A stretch of DNA of 64,000 nucleotides from Vreelandella olivaria (GCA_004295565.1 AP019416.1:3162001-3226000), one strand, 5' to 3'; counted from the stretch's first letter, positions 21,292 through 30,231 are shown. Numbers and translations: made by a program. The notes: generated by a model not told the origin, from the sequence alone.

Positions 21292-22185
21292 ATGCAACTT
21301 AAATCACTGCGGCTATTTATGGCGGTGGCCGAAACGGGCAGTTTCGTGGCGGCTGCAAATCAGTTACACACGGTGCAATCCAACGTGACGGCTCATATCA
21401 AGAAACTTGAGGATGAGTTAGGCGTTCAGCTTATTCAGCGCCTGGGCCGCGTTCGCCCTACGAGCGCTGGTTTGGCATTGATGGAGTACGCCGAACGCAT
21501 GCTGACAACCCACGATGAAGCGATATCACTGTTCAAGGGCCAGGAGAAGGCATGTGGCCGACTGCGTATAGGCGCCATGGAAACCACGACCGCCCTGCGC
21601 CTGCCGCCGATACTGGCGGCGTACCACGCAGCGCAGCCTGACGTTGATATCCAGATCAAGACCGGGCCAACGGCGGAACTGGTGGAGTTGTTGCTGGACG
21701 GGCAGGTGGACTGTGTCTTTGTGGCAGGTCGACTTGAGCATGGCCGCTATCACTTGCTCAAGGCTTTCAGCGAGCAGCTTGTACTGGTGGGTTCAACGCC
21801 GATGATGACGATGCCCTCTTCCCAGGCGCTGATGACGTCGGCCTTTCTGGCGTTTCGCCAAGGGTGTAGTTACCGCCAGCGTATCGAGCTATTGCTGGCC
21901 TCCCATGGGGTTAATGCGGGCCGGATTTTTGAGTTCGGCTCACTGGACGCAATGCTAGGCTGTGTCGCGGCTGGAATGGGCTACACGGTGCTACCCCGTG
22001 GGACAGTCGAAGCCCACCAACACCGATTTGGGATTCACACCCTGGAACTGCCCTCGTCCATCGCCAATGTCGATACTTACTTTGCCGCCCTAGAACCCGA
22101 GACCTGGACACCCGCCCTGGCAAGCTTCGCTGAGACGTTGCGTGATGCGGTGGTGGTGGATGAGCCTCAGCTTACTGCGTCGTGA
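21292..22185 (+). CDS. LysR-family regulator
   Basis: An intact 297-residue LysR regulator: MQLKSLRLFMAVAETGSFVA and QSNVTAHIKKLEDELGVQLI for DNA binding, then an effector domain with GRLRIGAMETTTALRLPPIL and a C-terminal VAAGMGYTVLPRG. Start ATG 21292 follows GGGGAGACGGGG. It is divergent from the YbfB/YjiJ-type transporter and probably regulates it. The 3' end of this gene is repeated in degenerate form at 22725-22874, beyond a toxin-antitoxin pair. Confidence 0.9.
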   Translation: MQLKSLRLFMAVAETGSFVAAANQLHTVQSNVTAHIKKLEDELGVQLIQRLGRVRPTSAGLALMEYAERMLTTHDEAISLFKGQEKACGRLRIGAMETTTALRLPPILAAYHAAQPDVDIQIKTGPTAELVELLLDGQVDCVFVAGRLEHGRYHLLKAFSEQLVLVGSTPMMTMPSSQALMTSAFLAFRQGCSYRQRIELLLASHGVNAGRIFEFGSLDAMLGCVAAGMGYTVLPRGTVEAHQHRFGIHTLELPSSIANVDTYFAALEPETWTPALASFAETLRDAVVVDEPQLTAS

Positions 22186-22212
22186 GGTGGGTACCTACGC
22201 TACAGCGTCGCC

Positions 22213-22500
22213 CTATTCGCTTTCCAGTCGGTTCATAGATGCGTGTAGGACGGCGAGAACGTCAATTTGATCTGGTTTGATGTAGTAAATAATGCGGTAA
22301 GCACCACACAAGACTTCCCTTATTTGCGCGATATCGTACTCGGGCACCTTGCGTCCTGAAGCGGGGAAATCACCGATCTGTTGTGACCTTCGGGTGATTT
22401 TATCAACGGTACTCAACGCATAAGCTTCTGAGTCCTGCGCAATATAGGCATAAATCGCGTCCAAATGAGCTTCTGCTGTTGCTGTCCAGAACACATTCAT
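22213..22500 (-). CDS. RelE/ParE-family toxin
   Basis: An intact 95-residue protein of the RelE/ParE fold: MNVFWTATAEAHLDAIYAYI at the start, DFPASGRKVPEYD and REVLCGAYRIIYYIKPDQI in the core, as in ParE-type plasmid-stabilisation toxins. ParE members poison DNA gyrase and RelE members cleave mRNA; which applies here is not readable. The start overlaps the upstream antitoxin gene by 4 bases (ATGA), the typical type II toxin-antitoxin arrangement. Confidence 0.85.
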   Translation of the reverse strand: MNVFWTATAEAHLDAIYAYIAQDSEAYALSTVDKITRRSQQIGDFPASGRKVPEYDIAQIREVLCGAYRIIYYIKPDQIDVLAVLHASMNRLESE

Positions 22501-22685
22501 TCAGGCAAGCCGTATTTCTTGCGAATATCTGCCACGTTCGTAATGTTACCTGCTTGGCTATCTGCCATGCCCTTTTCGATGGCCCCTCGGATGTAGATCT
22601 CATGCATAAGGTCTTCCCAAGTGGCATTCGCAGGAAGTTGCTCAATTAGCTTGTGTGCGTCATCTTTGCTCATCGTAGCTGACAT
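22497..22685 (-). CDS. Antitoxin partner of RelE/ParE toxin
   Basis: An intact 62-residue acidic protein (AHKLIEQLPANATWEDLMHE, IEKGMADSQAGNITNVADIR, ending KKYGLPE). It resembles the small helical antitoxins that precede ParE-type toxins, in which a central helix and a C-terminal tail wrap the toxin. It has no ribbon-helix-helix motif at its N-terminus. It overlaps the toxin gene by 4 bases. A start at 22673 is also possible. Confidence 0.75.
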   Translation of the reverse strand: MSATMSKDDAHKLIEQLPANATWEDLMHEIYIRGAIEKGMADSQAGNITNVADIRKKYGLPE

Positions 22686-22724
22686 GGTGACTACCTTTAT
22701 TAGGTACGTAGAAAAGGCCGTTGG

Positions 22725-22874
22725 AGGATACCCTGGGTTACCGAGAGTGTTGCTGTTTATGCCATTTTCTGCAAATACATCGCCAAGGTCGATACCTACT
22801 TTATCGCCCCCGAGCAGAGGGCTTGGACACCCACCCTGGCAATCTTCGCTGAACCTCAGCTCACTGCGTCGTGA
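22725..22874 (+). pseudogene. Degenerate duplicate of LysR 3' end
   Basis: The sequence repeats the last part of the LysR gene at 21292-22185 in the same orientation. The first piece (encoding GYPGLPR) matches GYTVLPR, and the stretch from about 22770 (atcgccaaggtcgatacct) to the stop (tcactgcgtcgtga) follows the parent with substitutions and a deletion of about 30 bases. The frame is broken. It lies just beyond the toxin-antitoxin pair, so the pair is bracketed by two LysR gene ends. Confidence 0.7.
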
Positions 22875-22901
22875 AGTGGCGAGTTGGCTGAACTCTTACT
22901 C

Positions 22902-23539
22902 TTATAAACTTCTCTCCGCCCGACCAAGCAACAAGACAGATAAACCCGCAGCGATAAACGTAATGCCAGCACCAATATTCAAACCAAAATAGCGCGCGGG
23001 TGGCCTTCTAGCCATCTCGCAAATAGGGATGAAAAAGAACCCAGCACTGTAAAAACCGCGAATGCCAACAACGCAAACCATGTGCCCAGAAAGAACGTTT
23101 GTAACTCGACTGCCCCATGCACGGGAGAAACGAACTGAGGAACAAAGGCCAAAATAAAAAGCGCTGGCTTGGGATTAAGTACATTGGTTAAAAAGCCGGT
23201 GAGAAACACAGCCCGATGGGACAAGTGACTCTGAGACGAGAAAGCAATCAACTCTCTTGAGCGTAAGACTTTAATCCCTAACCAAATCAAATATCCAGCC
23301 CCAGCAAATTTAACCACACTAAACGCTACCGCCGATGTTTGAATGAGAACCGCCAAGCCCAGAAAAGCGACAAGCACATGCATCATCAGCCCAAGGGCAG
23401 CCCCGGCACTAGAGATACATGCCGCCAGACGCCCCTGGCTAAGCCCCCGGCTAATGGCAAGAATATTGTCAGGCCCTGGCACAAGAATGATTAAAATGCA
23501 TGCGACGGTATACGTCATCCAGGTTTCGATGGGTACCAT
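22902..23539 (-). CDS. LysE/RhtB-family amino acid exporter, frameshifted
   Basis: An inner-membrane exporter of about 210 residues with six helices. The N-terminus has the family signature VPGPDNILAISRGLSQGR, then GAALGLMMHVLVAF and FVKFAGAGYLIWLGIK-type helix 3, and NPKPALFILAFVPQFV. A frame change near 22985 restores the ending FIAAGLSVLLLGRAERSL. Such proteins export basic or neutral amino acids or their derivatives. No dedicated regulator is adjacent. Confidence 0.85.
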
Positions 23540-23637
23540 GCTATCTCCTATGAAGCTAATGCTTTGTTTTTAATGGTTTGTTATGGCACAACATTGAAAT
23601 AGGCTACCCTGCTCTGCAAGGACTCAACCGCTGATTA

Positions 23638-23748
23638 TTAACCTTCCTTCTCTTTACGAACCATTCTATTGGCTAACACAAGCTTACCGATATCATCGTT
23701 CTCTGATAGCTCTACCTGATAAAGATCCCTGCGCAGCTGTAGGTGCAG
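23638..23748 (-). pseudogene. Possible orphan coding remnant
   Basis: A short open stretch encodes RRDLYQVELSENDDIGKLVL followed by ANRMVRKEKEG and a stop at 23638. It has the feel of a real protein C-terminus, with a stop codon just upstream (about 23749) and no start. I do not recognise the family. It may be the tail of a lost gene between LysE and VapBC. Confidence 0.3.
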
Positions 23749-23787
23749 TCAACAGGAGAATGCCTTGTTCGCAATAAGGTGCTAAAT

Positions 23788-23815
23788 TGTGTATAGAAAT
23801 ACATTTTCATACACA
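23788..23815. promoter_or_regulatory. Inverted-repeat operator of vapBC
   Basis: TGTGTAT at 23788-23794 and ATACACA at 23809-23815 form a perfect 7-base inverted repeat with a 14-base spacer, ending 10 bases before the vapB start. VapBC complexes repress their own promoters through such repeats, so this is the probable operator. Confidence 0.65.
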
Positions 23816-23825
23816 TAGGTGCAGT

Positions 23826-24020
23826 ATGAGAACAAACATTGTCATTGACGACCAATTAATGGCCGAAGCTCTAAAGATCTCTGGCTACGAGACCAAAAAA
23901 GAAGCCGTTGAGCAAGGACTGAAGCTCCTGGTGCAACGGGGCAAGCAGCAAGAGCTGCGAAAATTGCGTGGCCACATCAAGTGGGAAGGCGATCTGGATG
24001 AGATGCGGAGTGGCAAATGA
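23826..24020 (+). CDS. vapB: VapB-type antitoxin
   Basis: A 64-residue antitoxin with the N-terminal DNA-binding motif MRTNIVIDDQLMAEALKISG, typical of VapB proteins of the type II VapBC group (DUF2191-like). The C-terminal part (RGHIKWEGDLDEMRSGK) is the toxin-wrapping tail. ATG at 23826 is preferred over an in-frame upstream start at 23787, which would lie inside the operator. It overlaps vapC by 4 bases. Confidence 0.9.
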   Translation: MRTNIVIDDQLMAEALKISGYETKKEAVEQGLKLLVQRGKQQELRKLRGHIKWEGDLDEMRSGK

Positions 24021-24418
24021 TACTAGTGGATACCAGCGTCTGGATCGACTATTTCAACGGCGTCGAGAACCCACATACCGATCTGCTGGATTTATCGATC
24101 ATTGAGGGAGCCGTCGCGATCGGCGACCTGATATTTCTGGAAATCCTGCAAGGCATTCGCAACGACAAAGATTACCGTAAAACCCAGCAAAGCTTACTGG
24201 CGCTGGATCAGTATGAAATGTTTGGCAAAGCGATGACGGTAAAGTGTGCCGACAATTATCGAGCGTTACGCAAAAAAGGCATTACGATCAGAAAAACCGC
24301 GGATGTCATTATCGCGACGTTCTGTATAGAGAACCACCTCCCGCTGCTTTTCCTGGATCGCGACTTCATCCCCTTCGTTAACCACCTTGGTCTCGAGCCC
24401 GCTCTGCAAGTGACGTAA
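24017..24418 (+). CDS. vapC: VapC-type PIN-domain toxin
   Basis: An intact 133-residue PIN-domain ribonuclease toxin. Acidic active-site residues are visible in MILVDTSVWIDYF (first Asp), IGDLIFLEILQGI (Glu), KTADVIIATFCIE (Asp) and LLFLDRDF (last Asp). VapC toxins cleave tRNA or rRNA when VapB is degraded. The start overlaps vapB by 4 bases (ATGA), and the pair is autoregulated through the inverted repeat upstream. Confidence 0.92.
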   Translation: MILVDTSVWIDYFNGVENPHTDLLDLSIIEGAVAIGDLIFLEILQGIRNDKDYRKTQQSLLALDQYEMFGKAMTVKCADNYRALRKKGITIRKTADVIIATFCIENHLPLLFLDRDFIPFVNHLGLEPALQVT

Positions 24419-24501
24419 CAGCTGCTGGTAGCACATTGTGATCTTTGGCGCCTTGGCATTATATGATACTAACCACTGCCCTGACGGTAAGTGCTTTTGG
24501 G

Positions 24502-25196
24502 TCAACCTCTTAGCCGCTCACTCAACACGACGAGATCTTCAGCCACAAAATCCCATTCTTGCTCGGCTGCTAAATCTTTACGCTGTTGCGGGCCATATTC
24601 TGTGCGCCGGGGTATGAAAGCCGTTTTCATCCCCAATGCACGGGCAGCCGCAAGGTCGTAATTGTGCGCTGCGCATAGCATCACCTCTTCAGGCGGAAGG
24701 CGCAGCAGGCGGCAAGCCCTAAATAGACCTCTGGGTCAGGTTTATAGTGCTGGAATAGCTCGGCGCAGAACACCATATCCCATGGCAGTTTGGCATAACG
24801 AGCAACATCCACCATTAACGATAAATTGCCGTTAGTCAGGGTGGCGATGATGGTGTGCTCTTTCAATTGTTGAAGACCGCGCTGAACATCCGGCCATGGG
24901 TCTAACTGGTGCCAAAAGTGATTGACGCGATCAATGGTCGCCTCGTCTAGCGTAATCCCATGTTGATTGAGGAGTTTGACTAAGCTTTCCCGATGCAGAT
25001 CATCCAACCCCGTCCACGGAATTTCGCCTTTGCGCACCCGATCCATCGAAGGCGCATAATGCTGACGCCATTGATCCGTCAGCGCTTCGCTGGGTAGCTC
25101 GACACCCAACTCCTGCTCTAACGCCCGGAACTGGTTAATCAAACTGGAACGCCAGTCGACAATAGTGCCAAATACATCAAACACGATGGCTTTCAT
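24502..25196 (-). CDS. Haloacid dehalogenase type II, frameshifted
   Basis: A HAD-superfamily hydrolase of about 230 residues close to L-2-haloacid dehalogenases. The nucleophile Asp is in IVFDVFGTIVDWR; the second motif is ATLTNGNLSL; the Lys region is FQHYKPDPEVYLG; the last acidic motif is VMLCAAHNYDLAAARALGMK. The frame changes near 24690. Its start lies about 20 bases inside the end of the MFS transporter gene, so the two are coupled. Dehalogenation of 2-haloalkanoic acids taken up by the transporter is the simplest reading, not proven. Confidence 0.85.
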
Positions 25197-26391
25197 TAGC
25201 TTCGCCTTTACATTGGATGGTCATCAGTAGCCCTAATAGTGTCATGGCGATCAGCAGGCTCCAGCCGAGCATAAAGCTGCCCGTTATATCCAGCATCCAC
25301 CCCATCAGTGGCGGCACCGATACAATTGCCAGTTGGTTAATCGCCATGGCCAGTCCCAGCACAAAGCCGGTTTTATCGACGAGTGCCGACTCCGCCACAT
25401 AAGCCACCCAAGGCCCGTACCAGCCGAAACCAAAAAAGCCCAACCAGGCCATCAAGCAACCCAGCATAAACATTGAACTGAGCGGTAGCCAAACCAATAC
25501 CAGCAACCCAACGATCACCGCCACCATGCACACCATGACCGGGAAATAGCGCGAGCGACAGCGATCACTCCAGGCTGCCAGCAAAATGCGCCCGGCAACC
25601 CCGGCCCCCTGAGCCACAAACAGCAAGGTCGCGGCCTGCAGCACCTCTATCTGCAAACGGCTATGCAGATAGAGCACGGTAAAAATCAAAATACCGTACT
25701 GAACCGAGATCAAACTAATGCCGGACGCCATGATCTGTTTCATGGCCGGTTCGCGAATCATCGCCAGCCGCGACAAGACGACGTTTGTTAGGCTGCCTTC
25801 AGAGGCTCTTGCGACCGACACCACGCCAGCAGGGGCGCGATAAAGAGCATAAAGATCAGCGCCCCGAAGATCGCAATCAGCCCACCCACCAGAAAGAGGC
25901 GCGCCATCCCCAGGTGATAGCGACGGTTGGCAGTACGATCGCCGCCAGCGCCCCGCCCAGCGGCAAGCCTGCCTGACGAATGCCCATGGCAAAGCCGCGC
26001 TGGGATTTATCGAACCAGGCCGCTACCGATTTGCTACCGCCGGGCTGGGCGGTACTGTAGCCCGCCCCGACGATGACCAAAACAGCAGCATGGCCCAGTA
26101 ACTCTCAGCCAGTACGGTCGCGCTAAGCGCGATGCCCACGACGAAGGTGCCTACCCCCACCACCAAACGCTCACTGAACCTATCCAGCAACTCCCCGGCA
26201 ACCAACAGCCCGATCAAAGGCACCAACTGAGCCGCCGATACCAGCGCCCCAATCTGAAATGCGGAGAGCCCCATATCGGCCTGTATATAAACGCTAATGG
26301 CGCCGATACCCTGAACGAAGAAACACGCCGCTGCTTGAGCCAGGGTGGCTATCAACAGAATAACCCAGCGGTAATGTCGGTTAGCAGTCAT
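25177..26391 (-). CDS. MFS transporter, frameshifted
   Basis: A major facilitator of about 405 residues with twelve membrane segments. It begins HYRWVILLIATLAQAAACFF, then SVYIQADMGLSAFQIGALVS as in OFA/NNP-like organic acid transporters; the middle has SQRGFAMGIRQAGLPLGGAL and the last half GWYGPWVAYVAESALVDKTG and GMMLDITGSF-like helices. Frame changes lie near 26070 and 25890, with a further irregularity near 25800. It overlaps the haloacid dehalogenase gene downstream, so uptake of a substrate for that enzyme is likely. A start at 26400 is also possible. Confidence 0.8.
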
Positions 26392-26426
26392 CGGCGGCAC
26401 GCTTGTCAGGTAAGTTCAGATTTTAG

Positions 26427-26762
26427 TCAGGCCTTTTTCACAAAATGGGCGGTCACCATCATGTCGCCGACGCCATCGACTTTGCAGTCCAGTTGGTGAT
26501 CCTTGCTGTCCATGAGCCGCTTGATCACGGCTTTGGTGCCTACCTTGAGCACCAGTGAACTGCCTTTGACCTTGAGGTCTTTGATCATCGTTACCTTGTC
26601 GCCTTCCGTTAACAGGGTGCCATGGGCATCTTTTACCGTCACGGTGTCCTCCGCCTCAGCTTCTGCGGGGTTCCATTCGTGGGCGCACTCGGGGCAGATA
26701 AACAGGCTTTGATCCTGATAGACGAACTCGGATTGGCAATGAGGGCAAGGTGGGCACGACAT
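26427..26762 (-). CDS. yjdM: YjdM (PhnA-type) zinc-ribbon protein
   Basis: An intact 111-residue protein with an N-terminal zinc ribbon (CPPCPHCQSEFVYQD and FICPECAHEWN) and a C-terminal PhnA SH3-like domain (GDKVTMIKDLKVKGSSLVLK, LDCKVDGVGDMMV). The length and both halves match E. coli YjdM. The old name PhnA, alkylphosphonate utilisation, is not supported by a pathway; no phn genes are nearby. Its true role is unclear. Confidence 0.93.
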   Translation of the reverse strand: MSCPPCPHCQSEFVYQDQSLFICPECAHEWNPAEAEAEDTVTVKDAHGTLLTEGDKVTMIKDLKVKGSSLVLKVGTKAVIKRLMDSKDHQLDCKVDGVGDMMVTAHFVKKA

Positions 26763-26859
26763 GAATGATGACTTCTGTAGCTTGGTTTAGGCTCTTATAA
26801 TACTGAGCCTGTGTATCCTTGGCGAATGTCTTCACGTCTGACCAGGAAAGGAGAACAGC

Positions 26860-27249
26860 ATGAACAAACGGGATCTGGAAGCGGCCTACCGAGATTACAT
26901 CACCTGTCTAAACAATCAGGACTGGACGAACCTTGGCCAGTTCGTGCATGACGATGTCCAACATAACGGCCAGCGCCTAGGGATTGATGGCTATCGCGCC
27001 ATGCTGGAAGCCGATTACGAGCAGATACCGGATCTTCACTTCAACATTGAGCTGTTGGCCATTGATTCACCCCATGTCGCGTGCAGGCTGCGCTTCGATG
27101 TCACGCCTAAAGGCAACTTCCTGGGTTTACCTATCAATGGGCAAAACGTGACGTTTTGCGAGAACGTGTTCTACCGCTTCCATGATAATAAGATTCAGGA
27201 AGTCTGGTCGGTGATCGATAAGACCGAGATAGAAGCTCAGCTGGATTGA
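26860..27249 (+). CDS. SnoaL-like ester cyclase family protein
   Basis: An intact 129-residue protein of the SnoaL/NTF2-like fold. Seen are FVHDDVQHNGQRLGIDGYRA, IPDLHFNIELLAIDSPHVAC and LGLPINGQNVTFCENVFYRF, matching the SnoaL-like polyketide cyclase group in which His and Asp line a pocket. AGGAAAGGAG precedes ATG 26860. The substrate is unknown; most bacterial members are not linked to polyketides. Its 3' end overlaps the ABC-F remnant by 13 bases, tail to tail. Confidence 0.85.
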   Translation: MNKRDLEAAYRDYITCLNNQDWTNLGQFVHDDVQHNGQRLGIDGYRAMLEADYEQIPDLHFNIELLAIDSPHVACRLRFDVTPKGNFLGLPINGQNVTFCENVFYRFHDNKIQEVWSVIDKTEIEAQLD

Positions 27250-27450
27250 AGCTCCAAATACCACCCTTGCTCGGTTGCCAGCAGGCGGCCTGTTAAGGCT
27301 AGATTTTCCAGAAAGTCATCGTCATGGGATACCACCAGTAACGCACCTTGGTAACTACGCAGCAGGGTTTCCAGTGCCTGTGCCGATGGCAGGTCGAGGT
27401 GATTATTGGGCTCGTCGAGCAGCAGCAATTGTGATGACGAATCGGGTAGA
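27237..27450 (-). pseudogene. ABC-F ATPase, C-terminal fragment
   Basis: About 70 codons encode the end of the second nucleotide-binding domain of an ABC-F protein: QLLLLDEPNNHLDLPSAQAL (Walker B and D-loop) and GALLVVSHDDDFLENL (switch His), then GWYLELQSS. Everything upstream, including the first domain and the Walker A motifs, is missing. The sequence gives way to the terminator of the chemoreceptor gene at about 27450. ABC-F proteins act on ribosomes; this fragment cannot. Confidence 0.75.
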
Positions 27451-27456
27451 GGATGC

Positions 27457-27479
27457 AGAAGCGCCCTGCTGGCGCTTCT
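27457..27479 (-). terminator. Terminator after chemoreceptor gene
   Basis: AGAAGCGCC at 27457-27465 and GGCGCTTCT at 27471-27479 form a perfect 9-base stem with a 5-base loop, 15 bases after the chemoreceptor stop codon on the minus strand. No long T run follows, so efficiency is uncertain. Confidence 0.55.
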
Positions 27480-27493
27480 CACTACTCAGGCGC

Positions 27494-29167
27494 TTAGAAA
27501 GATGCCCATTCATCAGTGTCCTGCTGGCTCCCCAGAACGTGGGTCTTCGGCCGTTGAGCGGCCCGTGGCTGACTGGCATTGTGTCGCCCTGTTGCAGGTA
27601 GCGCGGCCTGATGCTGATCCGTGGTCGCCCCCCTAAAGAATGACACCTCTTTCAACAATGCCGTTGCCTGAATTTGCAGTGAACGGCCCGCCGCGCTGGA
27701 CTCTTCCACCAGGCTCGCATTCTCCTGGGTGACACTGTCCATCTGCGCAATGGCCGTGTTGACTTGCTCGATCCCTTGGGACTGCTCGCGGCTGGCGGTG
27801 GCGATCTCACCCATCAATACCGAGACACGTTGTACACCGCTGACGATATCTTCCAGTGACTTGCCCGCTCGGTTGACCAGCTTAGAGCCGTTGTCCACTT
27901 GACCGATACTTTCATCAACCAGCTGTTTGATCTCTTTGGCCGCATTGGCACTGCGCCCCGCCAGATTACGTACTTCGTTGGCGACTACCGCAAATCCGCG
28001 CCCTGCTCACCCGCACGCGCCGCTTCAACCGACGCATTCAGCGCCAACAGGTTGGTTTGGAAAGCAATCTCCTCAATCAAGCCCACGATACCCGCGATTT
28101 TGCGGCTTGAGGCATTGATTCCCTCCATTGCTTGTACGGCTTGGCCTGCAACCTCCCCACCGGCGTTGGCTTGCTGGCTAACGTCGTAAACGAGTTTGTC
28201 AGCTTCGGAGGCGTTATCTGCGTTCTGCCTCACGGTGGAGGTGATTTCATCCATTGATGCCGCTGTCTCTTCGATGCTGGCGGCCTGCTGCTGAGTCCGG
28301 CTGCTCAGATCTTCAGTACCCCGGGCAATGTCATCTGCTGCGATATTGACGGACTCGGCGTTATTGCGCACAGACATGACTACTTGGGAGAACTTGGCTT
28401 CCATGGTCTTTAATGCCGACAGCATGTCGCCGAATTCATCTTTGCAGGAGATGTCGATTTCGTTATCCAGTTTGCCCTCTGCCATGGCGTTGGAAAGTGC
28501 TTGCGCCTTGGCCAGTGGTGCCACAATGCCACGAATTAACCATATCGCGAGCAGAATGCCAGCAATAACCGATACCGCTATCAAACTGATGACGAAGTTA
28601 CGCGTCCATGCATAGTCTGCGGACGTTTGCTGATTGTATGCAGCGGCTTGAGCGGTGTTGCGGTTAATCAGATCCTGAAGCGACGATAGCACCGCCGTGT
28701 ACCCAGTACGCAACGTGGTGGTAGCAATCTCACGAGCGGCATCGAAGTCATTACCGATCATTGCCGCGTTGATGTCGTCGATACCGGCACGCAGCTCACC
28801 CAAAGAAGCGATAAAATCTTGGGCGATAGCACGCTCGACATCATCGGATACACGGCCCGGGAAGTAATCAGCCCAAGCGGTATCGATAATGGCATCGTTT
28901 TCAGCAATTTCTTGCTGGGTGGTCAAAGCAGTTTCTGGGTTCCGGTCACGTTGTTCAGCCGTTATCTTCACTCGAGTGCTGAGCAGCGCTTGGTTGACTT
29001 GGCTCAGGCTCGCCAAAGTAAGCACGTTCTGCTCATAGGTATCGGTGACAGCATCGTTCGTCTTGCTGAGATTAGAGGCCGATCGTGCCAACCACGATCA
29101 GCATCAGGATAAAGGCGCCCAAACTCACGGAAAGCCGTAGTTTAACGCTTCGATTCAGAAGTAGCAT
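27494..29167 (-). CDS. Methyl-accepting chemotaxis protein, frameshifted
   Basis: A transmembrane chemoreceptor of about 557 residues. The first membrane helix is in LRLSVSLGAFILMLIVVGTI; a helical-bundle periplasmic domain follows; a second helix is NFVISLIAVSVIAGILLAIW; then a HAMP segment and the signalling hairpin with IEEIAFQTNLLALNASVEAA. The last residues DEWASF fit the xWxxF tether to which CheR and CheB bind. Frame changes lie near 29090 and 27990. It has its own FliA-type promoter (29275-29301) and terminator. The ligand is unknown. Confidence 0.9.
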
Positions 29168-29274
29168 GGAAAGATCTCGTAGAAGCCCGCAGTACTCTTC
29201 TTTGGGCAGGTGGAAGCCATCTCGGTAACTGCAAGTGTTCAGACAGAACGTATCCTGCTAGTCACCGTTTAGCA

Positions 29275-29301
29275 TTATCGGCTCACGTTCAGAAACATTG
29301 A
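29275..29301 (-). promoter_or_regulatory. Probable sigma-28 (FliA) promoter of chemoreceptor
   Basis: The minus strand carries GCCGATAA (29282-29275), the exact -10 consensus for the flagellar sigma factor FliA, with TCAATGTT (29301-29294) 11 bases upstream as a weaker -35. It lies about 108 bases before the chemoreceptor start. Chemoreceptor genes are commonly FliA-dependent. Confidence 0.6.
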
Positions 29302-29409
29302 GTATTTATCTTAAAAATCGCCAATAACGAGTGCGCCCCCATGCCAACCGACCCGGTGTAGGCTCACCTGCGTCAATCCAATCCCATAACGTACAAACCG
29401 CTATTAAAA

Positions 29410-29847
29410 CTAAACGTTGTGGTTATCTCCATTGACGAACGAATAGAGCAAAATATCGGATCGATAGGCCCAGCCCTGGCTTGCCCAAAACGTCTGGGCA
29501 GCTTCGTTCTCGGGGAGGATCATCAGGTGCGATTTCAGGATGCCTTCGTTTTTGAGTGCTTCCAGACAAAGGCTGACCAGCTTTGTCGCGATGCCTTTGC
29601 GGCGCTGGGAATCCGCCACCGACAAGTGCTGAACATAGCCGCGCTTGCCATCGTGGCCCGCCATGATCGTTCCCACCAGCTCCCCTTCTCTTTCTCCTTC
29701 TGCCACAAAGCTCAGGCCGGGGTTGCGCAGCAGGTATTTCTCAATGCCTTCCCGTGAATCGGCGTCGCGCAGCCGCACGCCTTCGCTTTCGCTCCACAGG
29801 GCAATGGCGGCTTCGTAATCGTTGATGGTCATGGTGCGGTAGTGCAT
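29410..29847 (-). CDS. GNAT-family N-acetyltransferase
   Basis: An intact 145-residue GNAT protein: TINDYEAAIALWSESEGVRL at the start, FVAEGEREGELVGTIMAGHD for the central strands, and HLSVADSQRRKGIATKLVSL with the acetyl-CoA pyrophosphate loop (QRRKGIA). It resembles the YpeA-type group in length and order. The substrate is unknown. It lies downstream of the HxlR regulator gene, 10 bases after that stop codon, and may share its transcript. Confidence 0.88.
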   Translation of the reverse strand: MHYRTMTINDYEAAIALWSESEGVRLRDADSREGIEKYLLRNPGLSFVAEGEREGELVGTIMAGHDGKRGYVQHLSVADSQRRKGIATKLVSLCLEALKNEGILKSHLMILPENEAAQTFWASQGWAYRSDILLYSFVNGDNHNV

Positions 29848-29857
29848 CAGACGGCTC

Positions 29858-30231
29858 TCATTGGGTGGTGGTATCGTCTTGTTCGTTCTGCTGAGCAGGG
29901 TCGTTGAAGTGCTCCTTCTGCTCTGCCCATTTCAGCAAGGCATCCAGCGCCGGGCAGAGCGTTTGCCCCATTCGGTCAGGCGGTACTCCACTTTTGGCGG
30001 CACCTGGGGATAGACCTTTCGAGCCACAATGCCATCCGCTTCCAGTTGGCGCAGCTGTTGGGCCAGCATTTTCTGGGAGATCTCGGGGATGAGTTTTTCA
30101 AAATCGGAGTAGCGCTGCACTTTTCCATCGAACAGATGAAAGAGAATAATCAGCTTCCAGCGCCCTTCCAGCATTTTTAATACATTTTCCACATCGCTTG
30201 CGGCGGTAGCGGGCGTATAAATCTTTCTCAT
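29858..30231 (-). CDS. HxlR-family transcriptional regulator, frameshifted
   Basis: A winged-helix regulator of about 124 residues. The HxlR core is clear: VLKMLEGRWKLIILFHLFDG, RYSDFEKLIPEISQKMLAQQ and LRQLEADGIVARKVYPQVPP. One frame change near 29960 (a G run read one short) restores ALDALLKWAEQKEHF and a Q-rich end. It is divergent from the NTF2-like/SDR gene pair with an 82-base gap, so it is the likely regulator of that pair. HxlR proteins often sense aldehydes or oxidants; the signal here is unknown. Confidence 0.88.

Noticed and set aside
26790-26815. Short hairpin AGGCTC/GAGCCT with TATAAT between yjdM and the SnoaL gene
   Set aside because: The stem is only 6 bases and no matching -35 was found, so neither terminator nor promoter is supported.
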